Positions 46,096-54,701 of a DNA stretch of 64,000 nucleotides are shown piece after piece; positions within the stretch are counted from its first letter, which is position 1, and the number at the start of each line of letters is the position of its first letter. Source of the DNA: Chryseobacterium oleae. GTDB taxonomy: Bacteria > Bacteroidota > Bacteroidia > Flavobacteriales > Weeksellaceae. A program made the translations under genes and the position numbers. The stretch is taken from the NCBI RefSeq assembly GCF_900115055.1, contig NZ_FOVD01000005.1, positions 1-64,000 of the forward strand. The letters run 5' to 3'. The notes under the pieces are model-generated. The model did no database searches, was not told the DNA's origin, and saw only the letters and a list, made by a program, of their open reading frames with translations.

Positions 46096-46647
46096 ATGAA
46101 CGACACTTTTACAATTGATGACTTCCAAAATATATGGCAAAAGGTAAGTATTTTGCATAGCGGACAAACCTACGGTGGCCAGAATAAAAACGAGAAAATT
46201 GAATACATCAACCACATCGGCAGTGTTGTTTTTGAAATTATCAATGCTTCTAAAAATACACCTGACTTTAACTTGGAGCTTGCAGCAAAATGCGCGTTTT
46301 TACACGACACACTGGAAGATACCAACTTCAGCACGGAAGATCTGGAAAGAGAATACGGCCAACAAGTTCTGAAAGGGGTTTTAGCATTAACAAAAAATAC
46401 AAAGCTTGAAAAGGAAGATCAAATGGCAGATAGTTTAAACCGGATCAAAGCACAGCCAAAAGAAATCTGGGCCGTTAAAATGGCCGATAGAATTTGTAAT
46501 TTATATGCACCACCCTATTATTGGAACACCTCGAAAAAAGAAAAATACCTTGAAGAAGCAAAAACTATTTATGAGGATTTAAAAGAAGGCAATGACTATT
46601 TAGCAAAAAGGCTATTAGAAAAAATTGAAATGTATCCCAATAAATGA
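46096..46647 (+). CDS. HD domain alarmone-type hydrolase (MESH1-like)
   Basis: A 183-residue stand-alone HD-domain phosphohydrolase like the hydrolase half of SpoT/RSH proteins. Metal ligands are visible as His in YINHIGSVV, the His-Asp pair in CAFLHDTLEDT and Asp in VKMADRICNL. No synthetase, TGS or ACT domain is attached, so it fits the small alarmone hydrolase group that degrades (p)ppGpp or related nucleotides. Exact substrate unknown. It is a single gene followed by a terminator at 46813. Confidence 0.85.
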   Translation: MNDTFTIDDFQNIWQKVSILHSGQTYGGQNKNEKIEYINHIGSVVFEIINASKNTPDFNLELAAKCAFLHDTLEDTNFSTEDLEREYGQQVLKGVLALTKNTKLEKEDQMADSLNRIKAQPKEIWAVKMADRICNLYAPPYYWNTSKKEKYLEEAKTIYEDLKEGNDYLAKRLLEKIEMYPNK

Positions 46648-46812
46648 ATCGCACATCCTGATCTGTTGTGCTTGGGTCACCAAAGTAACATTCATATTCC
46701 GGCACCCTTTTTCAGCGAACAAAATGAAAACCTAAAGGTGGTTTCTGGAAAAAAATATTTGGAAAGTAAATAACAACCGACAAAACTCATTAATTTCAAA
46801 TAATAAGTCATT

Positions 46813-46840
46813 CCGCTCTCTTTTTTCAGAGCGGTTTCTT
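46813..46840 (+). terminator. Terminator, directly followed by a TATTTTTA element
   Basis: CCGCTCT and AGAGCGG form a 7-bp stem with a T-rich loop and a TTTCTT tail. TATTTTTA (46841-46848) abuts it, 23 bases before the next ATG. Confidence 0.75.
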
Positions 46841-46870
46841 TATTTTTACAACCACAAAAGTGAACAGGAC

Positions 46871-47461
46871 ATGAAGAAAATAGAAACAAAAATAGACGAA
46901 GCTTTTAAAAACACTTTTCTGCTACCCAGAGAAAAAACAGTCACTCAATTTCTGGTAGATGTTTTAAGTTCAAAGTATCAATTCAGGGAAGATGATAAAA
47001 AAATTGAGGTGATCAGTTTGTACTATTATGCTTCAAGTCCGTTAAGCTTTTTATTTGTGTTGCCTCATTATGAATATTATTCCCCGGATAAAACCATTCA
47101 GATGGCAGAGCTTCATTTGAAAGAGCATTCATTCGAAGATTATTCTTATATGGAGGTTGAGGAATTATGCAAAAGGGTTCTGGATGAAAATAATATTGAT
47201 TATTCTCCCTATCTTAATGCATATAATCAATTAGACTATGCTCATTACTGGGAAAACCAGTTCGGCTTGGAAAGTGCTTTCTTAATGCACTGCTGGAGAA
47301 ACGCCAAAGAACAGACCCAGTCTAAAACGATCGGATTCTTAGAGTCTTCAGATGGTGCAGGTGGAGTCTTTGATATGGATAACGGCTTTGATGTTCCTTT
47401 CGATGTGGATATGGATGAATATCTTCGGTCTCATGGGTTTGTGATTGAAAAAGAGAGTTAA
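46871..47461 (+). CDS. Unknown cytosolic protein
   Basis: A 196-residue acidic, soluble product that I cannot place. It has aromatic-rich stretches (VISLYYYASSPLSFLFVLPH, YENQFGLESAF-like) and a C-terminal segment dense in Asp and Gly (DMDNGFDVPFDVDMDEYL). It is followed after 11 bases by a DUF4304-like gene and probably shares its transcript. The pairing recalls immunity-type proteins of contact-dependent toxins, but no toxin is seen nearby; that role is speculative. Confidence 0.6.
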   Translation: MKKIETKIDEAFKNTFLLPREKTVTQFLVDVLSSKYQFREDDKKIEVISLYYYASSPLSFLFVLPHYEYYSPDKTIQMAELHLKEHSFEDYSYMEVEELCKRVLDENNIDYSPYLNAYNQLDYAHYWENQFGLESAFLMHCWRNAKEQTQSKTIGFLESSDGAGGVFDMDNGFDVPFDVDMDEYLRSHGFVIEKES

Positions 47462-47472
47462 AAAATTACATT

Positions 47473-48126
47473 ATGATTCAACCGGACTATTCAAAGATCA
47501 TCAATAAAACGGCAAAGAAAGTTTTTAGACCTTACGATATCAAACAAAAAGGAAAATCAAGAATCTGGCTTGACGATAAGGGTTGGTACACCACTGTTAT
47601 CGAGTTCCAACCGTTTACAGGAAGAGAGGGAAGCACACTCAATGTCGGCATCAACTTCAATTGGCATGAGCAGGTCTATTTTTCATTTGACATAGGTTCC
47701 GGGCAGGATGTTGATTTTATAGAATATGATGGAAATGAAGATCGCTTTTCAAAAGAGATTGAAAAACTTTGCGATCTGGCTCTTAATAAGGTTCTGGAAT
47801 ACAGAGAAAATCTTCAAAATATTCAGAAAGCCAAACCATTTATTTTGAGCCAAATCTACACCAGCGAAGATATTTGGGGAAACTATCATAAGGGAACCAT
47901 ATGCGGACTGACGAATGATTTAGTGGAACGAAATGAGTATTATCAAAAACTATTACAAGCCGATCATCCGGGAGAGTGGCTAAATGAATTAAAAGACCAC
48001 GTCAATCTTCTGATCGCTGATTCCGGTCATCAGGATAAATTTTCTGGAAAAATCATTGAAATAATCAGTAAAACAAGAGCCTTGAAAAAACTTCCTGAAA
48101 TGGAAATCAATTTTACAGACTGCTAA
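47473..48126 (+). CDS. DUF4304-like protein
   Basis: A 217-residue soluble product whose first part, YSKIINKTAKKVFRPYDIKQ followed by GKSRIWLDDKGWYTTVIEFQ, looks like the DUF4304 family, where a short helix leads into strands with a conserved WYTTVIEFQ-type core. DUF4304 proteins often appear among immunity genes of polymorphic toxins. It lies 11 bases after the preceding unknown gene. TATTTTTG at 48157, just after the stop, is a candidate promoter of the following gene. Function unknown. Confidence 0.65.
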   Translation: MIQPDYSKIINKTAKKVFRPYDIKQKGKSRIWLDDKGWYTTVIEFQPFTGREGSTLNVGINFNWHEQVYFSFDIGSGQDVDFIEYDGNEDRFSKEIEKLCDLALNKVLEYRENLQNIQKAKPFILSQIYTSEDIWGNYHKGTICGLTNDLVERNEYYQKLLQADHPGEWLNELKDHVNLLIADSGHQDKFSGKIIEIISKTRALKKLPEMEINFTDC

Positions 48127-48156
48127 AAATGACGAAATATTTTTATTTTTTTCTTG

Positions 48157-48164
48157 TATTTTTG
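48157..48164 (+). promoter_or_regulatory. Candidate -7 element
   Basis: TATTTTTG matches TAnnTTTG and lies 34 bases before the ATG at 48199. No -33 box was recognised. Confidence 0.4.
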
Positions 48165-48198
48165 AACAGGGTTTAACTATCAATATATACTTAACAAT

Positions 48199-48723
48199 AT
48201 GAAAAAAATAATTCTAATTACTTGTATATTTTTAGTTCTGACTTTTATTTACTATCCTGTTTTTGAAAGCGAAGGAATATCTTATCTCATTATTTTCATT
48301 TGTTTCGTTATTATTTGCTTTTCAGGGGCTAAATTATATTTTCCTGGTGATAAAGACGATTATGATTCTATTGAAAAAGAGATTGATGAGCTGGAACAAT
48401 TGAATGGGGATTTTCAATATACAAATGATGGATTTTACGCTATACAAAAGGACTCTTTTGAACTTATAAAATGGGATGACATTATTTCAGTACATTCATT
48501 TAGTATTCCTACTTCAAATCATAGAAACGAAACTGGTCTTGAAATAATTACCGACAAAAACAGGTATGAATTCAATAGTTATACACTTGGAATCGAAAAG
48601 CTAACCAATGAGATGTATCATCATCTTCGAGATTGGCAATTAGATTCTCCTACTATCAGAATTAATAATCACAGACTAAAAAAAACAAAATTGTATGAAA
48701 GACAACATGAAAAAAACCTTTGA
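48199..48723 (+). CDS. Membrane-anchored PH-like protein, unknown
   Basis: A 174-residue product with two N-terminal membrane helices (about residues 3-20 and 27-46). The rest is soluble and includes YTNDGFYAIQKDSFELIKWD, a pattern that recalls YcxB/PH-like domains where a short strand is followed by an IxWDDI turn. Its end overlaps the DUF2461 gene start (48707) by 17 bases. A distantly similar two-helix plus beta plan occurs in the 54.1-kb gene. Function unknown. Confidence 0.65.
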   Translation: MKKIILITCIFLVLTFIYYPVFESEGISYLIIFICFVIICFSGAKLYFPGDKDDYDSIEKEIDELEQLNGDFQYTNDGFYAIQKDSFELIKWDDIISVHSFSIPTSNHRNETGLEIITDKNRYEFNSYTLGIEKLTNEMYHHLRDWQLDSPTIRINNHRLKKTKLYERQHEKNL

Positions 48724-49366
48724 ATTTCTTAAGCAACTCGAAAAGAACAACAACCGTGAATGGTTTACAAAGCATAAAGCGGAATTTGATTCGGTGATCA
48801 AAGACAACAAAGTTTTTTTCACGCAGATTTACAATGAGCTTCAGGAGCATGACAACTTAAAAGGCATTCATATTTTCAGGATTTACAGGGATGTCCGTTT
48901 TTCCAAGGATCCTACGCCATATAAAAACAATTTTGGGGTTGGTTATTCCCGTTCGAAACCAATGTTGAGAGGCGGATATTATATTCAACTTGAGCCTGGA
49001 AACAGTTTTGTGGGAGGTGGATTCTGGGGTCCGGATGCTAAAGATCTCCTGCGTATCCGTAAAGAATTCGAAATTAGTACCAGAGAAATCGACAAGATTA
49101 CGTCTGATGAAACTTTCAAAAAATACTTCGGTGAAATTGAAGGTGATGCCGTAAAAACAGCTCCGAGAGGTTTTGATAAAAATCATCCCGGCATTGATCT
49201 GATCAGAAAGAAACAATATGTGGTGATGAGGAAATTTACGGACAAAGAAGTTCTATCGGACAGCTTTCAAAAGGAAGTTCTTCTCACCTTATTGGCCATG
49301 CGTCCATTTTTTGATTATATGAGTGAAGTCCTGACGACGGATTTAAACGGAGAACCTTTATTCTAA
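48707..49366 (+). CDS. DUF2461 family protein
   Basis: A 219-residue soluble member of the DUF2461 family (TIGR02453). The signature is clear: FLKQLEKNNNREWFTKHKAE at the start, FRIYRDVRFSKDPTPYKNNF in the middle, then GGYYIQLEPGNSFVGGGFW. The function of the family is unknown. I start at 48707 (MKKTFEF); an ATG four codons upstream is equally possible. It overlaps the end of the previous gene by 17 bases and so probably forms a two-gene unit with it. Confidence 0.9.
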   Translation: MKKTFEFLKQLEKNNNREWFTKHKAEFDSVIKDNKVFFTQIYNELQEHDNLKGIHIFRIYRDVRFSKDPTPYKNNFGVGYSRSKPMLRGGYYIQLEPGNSFVGGGFWGPDAKDLLRIRKEFEISTREIDKITSDETFKKYFGEIEGDAVKTAPRGFDKNHPGIDLIRKKQYVVMRKFTDKEVLSDSFQKEVLLTLLAMRPFFDYMSEVLTTDLNGEPLF

Positions 49367-49447
49367 AAATCAAATACAATTGTAAATAAAAGACGTTCTC
49401 TTTTCCGGAATCGTTTTTCGTTATATTTACTTTCCTAAAATGAATCC

Positions 49448-49822
49448 ATGAAGGCAAGATTTGACACCATTATCCTGTATGTTCAAAACGTTGAATTGCT
49501 TAAAAACTTCTATGTTGAAAACTTCAGTTTAAAAGTAATTGAAGAAGACTCCGGTTGGGTTCTTTTGAATGCAGGAGCCGTCAATATCGGACTTCATAAA
49601 ATCAGGGATCAGTATCTCGAAGAAATAGAGCCCGGTTATCAGTTTGATAATAATACGAAACTCGTTTTTGAAATTGATGTGGATATAGAATCGGCGAGAA
49701 ATGAATTGATTTCAAAAAATACGACAATGCGAGAGATCAAAACCTTTGAAAATTATAATTTCTGGCTGTGTGACGGTACAGATCCGGAAGGCAATGTATT
49801 TCAGTTGAAAGTAAAAAAATAA
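49448..49822 (+). CDS. VOC family (glyoxalase-like) protein
   Basis: A 124-residue vicinal-oxygen-chelate domain protein. It has the two beta-alpha-beta-beta-beta modules, beginning ARFDTIILYVQNVELLKNFY and ending with DPEGNVFQLKV, the usual closing motif. VOC proteins include glyoxalases, dioxygenases and antibiotic-resistance proteins; metal ligands cannot be fixed here, although His in VNIGLHKI and Glu in VFEIDV are in suitable places. TATATTTA (49422-49429) lies 18 bases before the ATG. Specific role unknown. Confidence 0.85.
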   Translation: MKARFDTIILYVQNVELLKNFYVENFSLKVIEEDSGWVLLNAGAVNIGLHKIRDQYLEEIEPGYQFDNNTKLVFEIDVDIESARNELISKNTTMREIKTFENYNFWLCDGTDPEGNVFQLKVKK

Positions 49823-49883
49823 AATTCCTTTCGAACCGATGTAAAAACTATTCACAAAAAGACTTTAATTATATCAACTATAG

Positions 49884-49916
49884 AACCGTTTTGAATACCA
49901 GAACGGTTTATTTTTT
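49884..49916 (+). terminator. Terminator after the VOC gene
   Basis: AACCGTT and AACGGTT form a stem around TTGAATACCAG, followed by TATTTTTT. TATTTTTA (49939-49946) follows, 31 bases ahead of the next ATG. Confidence 0.65.
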
Positions 49917-49977
49917 CAGAAGCGAATGCTATTTTACTTATTTTTATATTGAATAACCCATTGATCACAAAATCATT

Positions 49978-50361
49978 ATGCCTCATTTTATTATAGAATG
50001 CTCGCAAGACCTTCTTCAGCAAAGAACGCCGGACGAAATTATGGATTCCGTGTATAAATCGGCGGATTCAACAGAATTGTTTGCTCCGAATGATATCAAA
50101 GTGAGACTTAGGCCCTATGAATATTTTAAGCTTGGAGAGCAGAAGAACAATTTCCTTCATGTTTTCGGATATATTATGGAAGGCCGCAATACGGAACAGA
50201 AGGCTGAACTGTCAAAGAAAATCTGCGCTCAGCTAACCGTTTTATTTCCGGATATTTCTTTCCTATCTGTCAATATCAGTGAATTTGAATCTGCTACGTA
50301 TTGCAACAAAGCACTCATCAATCCTGAAAATGCAGATCAAAACCGTCATTTTGGGTTGTAG
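49978..50361 (+). CDS. 5-carboxymethyl-2-hydroxymuconate delta-isomerase family
   Basis: A 127-residue protein of the CHMI family, tautomerase-superfamily enzymes of homoprotocatechuate degradation that use the N-terminal Pro as base. Pro2 follows the initiator Met (MPHFIIECS), DIKVRLRPYEYFKLGEQKNN carries the conserved Arg pair, and FLHVFGYIMEGRNTEQKAEL is typical. No other aromatic degradation gene is nearby, so the true substrate is uncertain. It is a single-gene unit. Confidence 0.9.
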   Translation: MPHFIIECSQDLLQQRTPDEIMDSVYKSADSTELFAPNDIKVRLRPYEYFKLGEQKNNFLHVFGYIMEGRNTEQKAELSKKICAQLTVLFPDISFLSVNISEFESATYCNKALINPENADQNRHFGL

Positions 50362-50430
50362 AAACCTGATTGAAAATAACTGAATATGTAATACCTGTAT
50401 CTCTGAAGTTGTTTTTTAATAAAGCCCGTC

Positions 50431-51687
50431 ATGAAAAATTTATACAGTCTATGCCTTTTTCTTTTGATGTTCACTTTCTGTACTGCGCAGAAAAAAACGT
50501 CACAGGAACTGCTCAAAACTCAAAAAGAATTAACGGATAAACTTGCAGAAATCAGTAAAACGACAAGCTTCAACGGATTTGGAGTGGCACTGGTTAATGA
50601 CCGGGAAGTTTTATATCAGAACGGTTTCGGAATCGCACATATAAATCCTGTTCAAAAATACGATGAGCATACGGTTCAGAATATTGCATCGGTCTCCAAA
50701 ACACTTATCGGCATTGCTATTCTTAAAGCACAGGAATTGGGAAAACTGAAACTGGATGACCCAATTAATACATATCTTCCGTTCAAAGTAATCAATCCTA
50801 GGTTCCCCAATATTCCCATCACCATCAGACAACTGACTACACATACTTCTTCGATTAATGATAATAATGGATATATGACCCAAACGGTTGTATTAAAAGA
50901 TACTGCTGATCTGGCGAAAAATCTGAAAATCGATATTTCCCCTACAAAATTCAATCCTCCTTCCTCTAAAATTTCCATTGAAGAATTTTTGAATAATATT
51001 CTCAACGAAAAAGGAAAATGGTATTCGAGTGATGTATTTTTGGATAAAAAACCCGGTGAACTGTTTAATTATTCCAATATCGGAACTACTTTGGCCGCTT
51101 TGGTGCTGGAAAAAGCGACCGGAATTCCTTACGATACTTTCACGACCCAATATATTTTCAAGCCGTTAAAAATGAATCATTCAGGCTGGAATTTTAAGGC
51201 TATTAATTTTTCAAAATATACCCGGACGTTTATTGATAAGCAGACGCCTTATCCCTATTATTCACTCAATACTTATCCCGATGGAGGAATGCTGACCACT
51301 TCCGGTGATATGAGTAAATATCTGCTCGAACTGATGAAAGGGTATTTTGGAAACGGAAACATTCTGTCTAAAGAAAGTTATAAAGAATATTTTACACCCC
51401 AACTGAAAGCGGAAAACTTTCAGGACCGAAGCAACAGCGAGTACAGCGATGAATACAATATGGGCATCACCATGGGCTTCGGATCTACCGGAAATTTCGG
51501 ACATACGGGTGGCGATCCGGGAATGAATTCCGTGATCTGGTTTTTTAAAGAGAAAAAAATGGGCAGATACCTCATCGTGAATACCGACTGGGATCCTAAA
51601 ATGTCGGGGAAAGATCAAAAAGCTATTTACGACCTGCTTGATGAATATTTCGTCAGATTAGATGCGATCAGCAGGTCCGGAAACTAA
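50431..51687 (+). CDS. Serine hydrolase, class C beta-lactamase fold
   Basis: A secreted 418-residue penicillin-binding-protein/class C beta-lactamase-like hydrolase with a signal peptide ending in TFCTAQ. The active-site SxxK is SVSK in IASVSKTLIG, the YxN motif is YSN in FNYSNIGTTLAAL, and HTGG takes the place of KTG near the end. Such enzymes act as esterases, D-aminopeptidases or beta-lactamases; this sequence alone does not show antibiotic hydrolysis. It stands alone ahead of the TetR unit. Confidence 0.9.
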   Translation: MKNLYSLCLFLLMFTFCTAQKKTSQELLKTQKELTDKLAEISKTTSFNGFGVALVNDREVLYQNGFGIAHINPVQKYDEHTVQNIASVSKTLIGIAILKAQELGKLKLDDPINTYLPFKVINPRFPNIPITIRQLTTHTSSINDNNGYMTQTVVLKDTADLAKNLKIDISPTKFNPPSSKISIEEFLNNILNEKGKWYSSDVFLDKKPGELFNYSNIGTTLAALVLEKATGIPYDTFTTQYIFKPLKMNHSGWNFKAINFSKYTRTFIDKQTPYPYYSLNTYPDGGMLTTSGDMSKYLLELMKGYFGNGNILSKESYKEYFTPQLKAENFQDRSNSEYSDEYNMGITMGFGSTGNFGHTGGDPGMNSVIWFFKEKKMGRYLIVNTDWDPKMSGKDQKAIYDLLDEYFVRLDAISRSGN

Positions 51688-51758
51688 TCTTTTGCAACGA
51701 AATCATTTCCTTTACAGCCCTTTTTATTCTTATCAGAAAATAATTTTCACCCTATTTT

Positions 51759-51789
51759 TTTGTTATAAACCGGAAATAATATACATTTG
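51759..51789 (+). promoter_or_regulatory. Bacteroidota-type promoter of the TetR unit
   Basis: TTTG (51759-51762), exactly 19 bases, then TACATTTG (51782-51789): a full match to the -33 TTTG / -7 TAnnTTTG consensus. It is the clearest promoter seen in the window, and a 30-base palindrome begins five bases downstream. Confidence 0.8.
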
Positions 51790-51793
51790 CAAC

Positions 51794-51823
51794 TATAATT
51801 AAATGAATATTCATTTAATTATA
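51794..51823. promoter_or_regulatory. 30-base perfect palindrome, probable TetR operator
   Basis: The half-site TATAATTAAATGAAT is followed at once by its exact reverse complement. It covers the expected transcription start of the TetR gene, so binding should block initiation. It lies 22 bases before the ATG. Confidence 0.8.
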
Positions 51824-51845
51824 ATCAATTGATAATACAACAAAT

Positions 51846-52457
51846 ATGCGCAACCGGGATCTTAACAAGGAAAACAGTATAAAAGAAAAGGCTATTAAAA
51901 TCATTGTAAAAGATGGATTGGATGGTTTTACGATCAATAAGCTGGCAAAAGCATGCAATATCTCTGTAGGAACACCTTATGTATATTATAAAGATAAAGA
52001 TGATCTTATTCTGAAACTGGTTATTGAGGAAGGAAAAAAAATGGAAACTGAGATCAATGAGGGATTTGATCCGGATTCTGCTTTTGATGAAGGAATGCGT
52101 GTGCAATGGACGAACAGATATCATTATGCCATCAAAAATCCTATGGTGCTTCCCTTTTTTGAACAGATCAATAACTCTCATTACAGCCATCAGTTCATTA
52201 AGATGTTTAATGAAAAGCCGGGAACGTTTATGAGTGAATTCAAGAACAATCTTTTACAGTTCATATCCAATGCAGTGCAGCGTGGAGAAATTGATGAGTT
52301 GCCATTTGAAATTTTCTGGTCCATTGCTTTTGCTCCACTCCACAACTTATTACGCTTTCACCAGCAGGGAAGAAATATCAACGGATTACCGTTTGTTTTA
52401 ACAGACGAAATGGTATGGATGACCTTCGAAAAAGTCTGCAAAGCACTAAAAAAATAA
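51846..52457 (+). CDS. TetR/AcrR family transcriptional regulator
   Basis: A 203-residue regulator with an N-terminal TetR helix-turn-helix: IKEKAIKIIVKDGLDGFTIN, KLAKACNISVGTPYVYYKDK. The C-terminal part is a helical ligand-binding domain with several aromatic residues. The promoter just upstream carries a perfect 30-base palindrome, so autorepression is likely. It is followed after 23 bases by a sialate-O-acetylesterase-like gene, which it may also control. The inducer is unknown. Confidence 0.93.
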   Translation: MRNRDLNKENSIKEKAIKIIVKDGLDGFTINKLAKACNISVGTPYVYYKDKDDLILKLVIEEGKKMETEINEGFDPDSAFDEGMRVQWTNRYHYAIKNPMVLPFFEQINNSHYSHQFIKMFNEKPGTFMSEFKNNLLQFISNAVQRGEIDELPFEIFWSIAFAPLHNLLRFHQQGRNINGLPFVLTDEMVWMTFEKVCKALKK

Positions 52458-52480
52458 AGAACAGAATAATAAAAAGTACA

Positions 52481-53326
52481 ATGACATATTCATTTTTAAT
52501 GATCGGCCAATCCAATATGGCAGGTCGGGGATTTCTGACTGAAATCCCTCCTATTTATGATGAAAAGATTAAAATGCTCAGAAACGGCAGATGGCAGATG
52601 ATGTCAGAACCGATGAATTATGACCGTTTCACTTCTGGGATCAGTCTGGCTGCCAGTTTTGCTTCTTCATGGCGTTTACTACATAATCAGAAAGATGATA
52701 TTGCCCTGATTCCTTGTGCGGATGGCGGGACAAGTCTGGATGACTGGTCGGTAGAAGGCCCATTGTTTCAAAATGCAGTTCAACAGGCAAAAGCAGCACA
52801 AAAAATAAGCACATTGAGTGGAATTCTCTGGCATCAGGGAGAAAGTGACAGCAATGGGCAAAAACACGGGCTTTATAGAGAAAAACTCGCTCTAATTATA
52901 AAAACGTTGAGAGAAGAATTGGACGCTCCAGATATTCCACTTATCATTGGAGGATTGGGAGATTTTTTACAGAACGGTATGTATGGTCAGTATTTCAACG
53001 AACATCATGAAGTGAATGCAGCACTGATGCAGTTTGCAAAAGATCAGCAGCACTGTTATTTTGTGTCTGCCAAAGGTTTGACAGCCAATCCGGACAACAT
53101 TCACTTTAATGCTGTTTCCCAGAGAAAATTTGGGGTCAGATATTTTAAAGCTTTTCAGGAAAAGAACCACATCCTGGAAGCATTACCGGATGAGGATCAG
53201 ATCATAGAAACAATCCACCAAAAGCCATTGACGAAAAATGAAAAACACGAATTACTTCAGGTTCAATGGGCAATGGGAACTATAAGTGCAGATGAATTCC
53301 AGGCTCAGGTAGCGAAACTTAGCTGA
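52481..53326 (+). CDS. SASA/GDSL-type carbohydrate esterase
   Basis: A 281-residue cytosolic esterase of the sialate O-acetylesterase (SASA) family. Block I with the nucleophile Ser is FLMIGQSNMAGRG near the start, the central block is LWHQGESDSN, and the catalytic Asp-His pair lies in NPDNIHFNAVSQRKFG. No signal peptide is seen, so it acts inside the cell on an acetylated sugar or xenobiotic. I start at the ATG at 52481; an upstream start at 52415 would overlap the TetR gene. It probably belongs to the TetR regulon. Confidence 0.88.
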   Translation: MTYSFLMIGQSNMAGRGFLTEIPPIYDEKIKMLRNGRWQMMSEPMNYDRFTSGISLAASFASSWRLLHNQKDDIALIPCADGGTSLDDWSVEGPLFQNAVQQAKAAQKISTLSGILWHQGESDSNGQKHGLYREKLALIIKTLREELDAPDIPLIIGGLGDFLQNGMYGQYFNEHHEVNAALMQFAKDQQHCYFVSAKGLTANPDNIHFNAVSQRKFGVRYFKAFQEKNHILEALPDEDQIIETIHQKPLTKNEKHELLQVQWAMGTISADEFQAQVAKLS

Positions 53327-53432
53327 TGCGTGGTACGTGTTTGAGAGTCGGAGGGTTTTAGTGTTTTGAGAGTCAGGTCTTCTGATGTCTAAACCTTCTA
53401 TCTCCAAAAAATTCACAATTCACAATTTACAG

Positions 53433-53458
53433 AACGGTCTTTTGCAGGCCGTTTTTTA
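53433..53458 (+). terminator. Terminator after the esterase gene
   Basis: AACGG and CCGTT pair around TCTTTTGCAGG, followed by T6. TATTTTTA (53486-53493) is the likely -7 element of the next gene. Confidence 0.6.
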
Positions 53459-53525
53459 TTTTGCAAATTCAATGAGTATTTTATTTATTTTTATATCACC
53501 TAAATCAAACTAAATATTAATCATC

Positions 53526-54041
53526 ATGAATTTAAAAACATTAATCAATCACAGTGTTCAGTACAATAACTGGGTGGTCAATAAGTACATTGACTGGCTT
53601 TCCACCAAGTCCGATGAACAGCTTAATCAGGAAGTTATTTCAAGCTTTCCGACGATCTTAACCACTTTACACCACATCTGGCAGACGCAGCAATACTGGT
53701 GGAGTCATATCGCAGAAAACGGTGATTTCAATTTTCCTGAAATTTCTGCTGCCAACACTAAGGAAGAGATTTTCAACGGAATTAAAAACAATTCGCAGAA
53801 GCTGGTAGATTATGTAGAAACTTTATCCGAAGAAGATTTAACAAAAAATGTAAAAATTGAATCTCCGTGGTTTCAGTGTGACTTTTCCAAGTATGAATAT
53901 ATCCAGCATGTGATTGTTCACGGAGCTTATCACAGAGGACAAATCGTAACGATGGGCCGAAATGTAGGGATCACCGATGCACCTATGACGGATTATAATT
54001 TCTGGAATGTCTATAAAAGTTCGGAGGTAGAACAAAATTAA
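53526..54041 (+). CDS. DinB family protein
   Basis: A 171-residue four-helix-bundle protein of the DinB/YfiT superfamily. The metal-binding His residues are visible in TTLHHIWQTQQYWWSH and in IQHVIVHGAYHRGQIVTMGR, where the His-x3-His pattern of DinB is complete. Members are thiol-dependent transferases or of unknown function, often stress-linked. It has a TATTTTTA element 33 bases upstream and stands alone. Confidence 0.92.
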   Translation: MNLKTLINHSVQYNNWVVNKYIDWLSTKSDEQLNQEVISSFPTILTTLHHIWQTQQYWWSHIAENGDFNFPEISAANTKEEIFNGIKNNSQKLVDYVETLSEEDLTKNVKIESPWFQCDFSKYEYIQHVIVHGAYHRGQIVTMGRNVGITDAPMTDYNFWNVYKSSEVEQN

Positions 54042-54081
54042 CAAATAAAAGAGGCTTCAAATTTAACGTAGCAATCCATTA

Positions 54082-54642
54082 ATGATCAAAAAAATACTTA
54101 TCCTGTCTGCCATCTATGCATTTCTCATTACAGGAATCACTGTGACCCTATCACAAAAAGGAGACAGTTACCTGATTGCAATCGTTATCGTAAGCCTCAT
54201 TTTCATCTTTTTGTTGGTTCGTATTATTTATAAGAAAAATATTTCAGGGTTTAAACCGGTAAATAACAGGCTAAACTATACCCACTCAGGTTTTCAGAAT
54301 TTAAATAAAATCTCAACGAAACCCTTTCTGTTCGGAATTGAGAAAAACATCATTTCAGATCAGGAATTTTATTTTGATCAGGAACATTTCTATACCGTTA
54401 ACAGCTATCAGCAGACCGCAAAATTTAATTTAAAAGATATCAGGGAAATCAGTAAGACCTCTGTTCAAATTAATAACAGCCGAATCTGGCAGGTAAAAAT
54501 CAACAATAACGGTGAAGAAATTATCTTTAAATTCGCCCACAACTACACCATCTGGAATAAAAATTTTCTTGAATTTTACCGGAAAATTGAACAGCTGAAT
54601 CCGTCTGCCATCCAGTCAAAATGGAATATTTGGACCATGTAA
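54082..54642 (+). CDS. Two-helix membrane protein with PH-like domain, unknown
   Basis: A 186-residue product. Two adjacent helices lie near the start (about 4-20 and 27-46). The rest includes EFYFDQEHFYTVNSYQQTAK and FNLKDIREISKTSVQIN, a beta pattern like YcxB/bacterial-PH domains. A similar layout is seen in the 48.2-kb gene, but sequence similarity by eye is slight. It lies 40 bases after dinB. Function unknown. Confidence 0.65.
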   Translation: MIKKILILSAIYAFLITGITVTLSQKGDSYLIAIVIVSLIFIFLLVRIIYKKNISGFKPVNNRLNYTHSGFQNLNKISTKPFLFGIEKNIISDQEFYFDQEHFYTVNSYQQTAKFNLKDIREISKTSVQINNSRIWQVKINNNGEEIIFKFAHNYTIWNKNFLEFYRKIEQLNPSAIQSKWNIWTM

Positions 54643-54701
54643 AATCGATCTTCCATTATGTTTAAATGAAAGTCAATCCTATTTTCTAAAAACATCATAT
54701 T

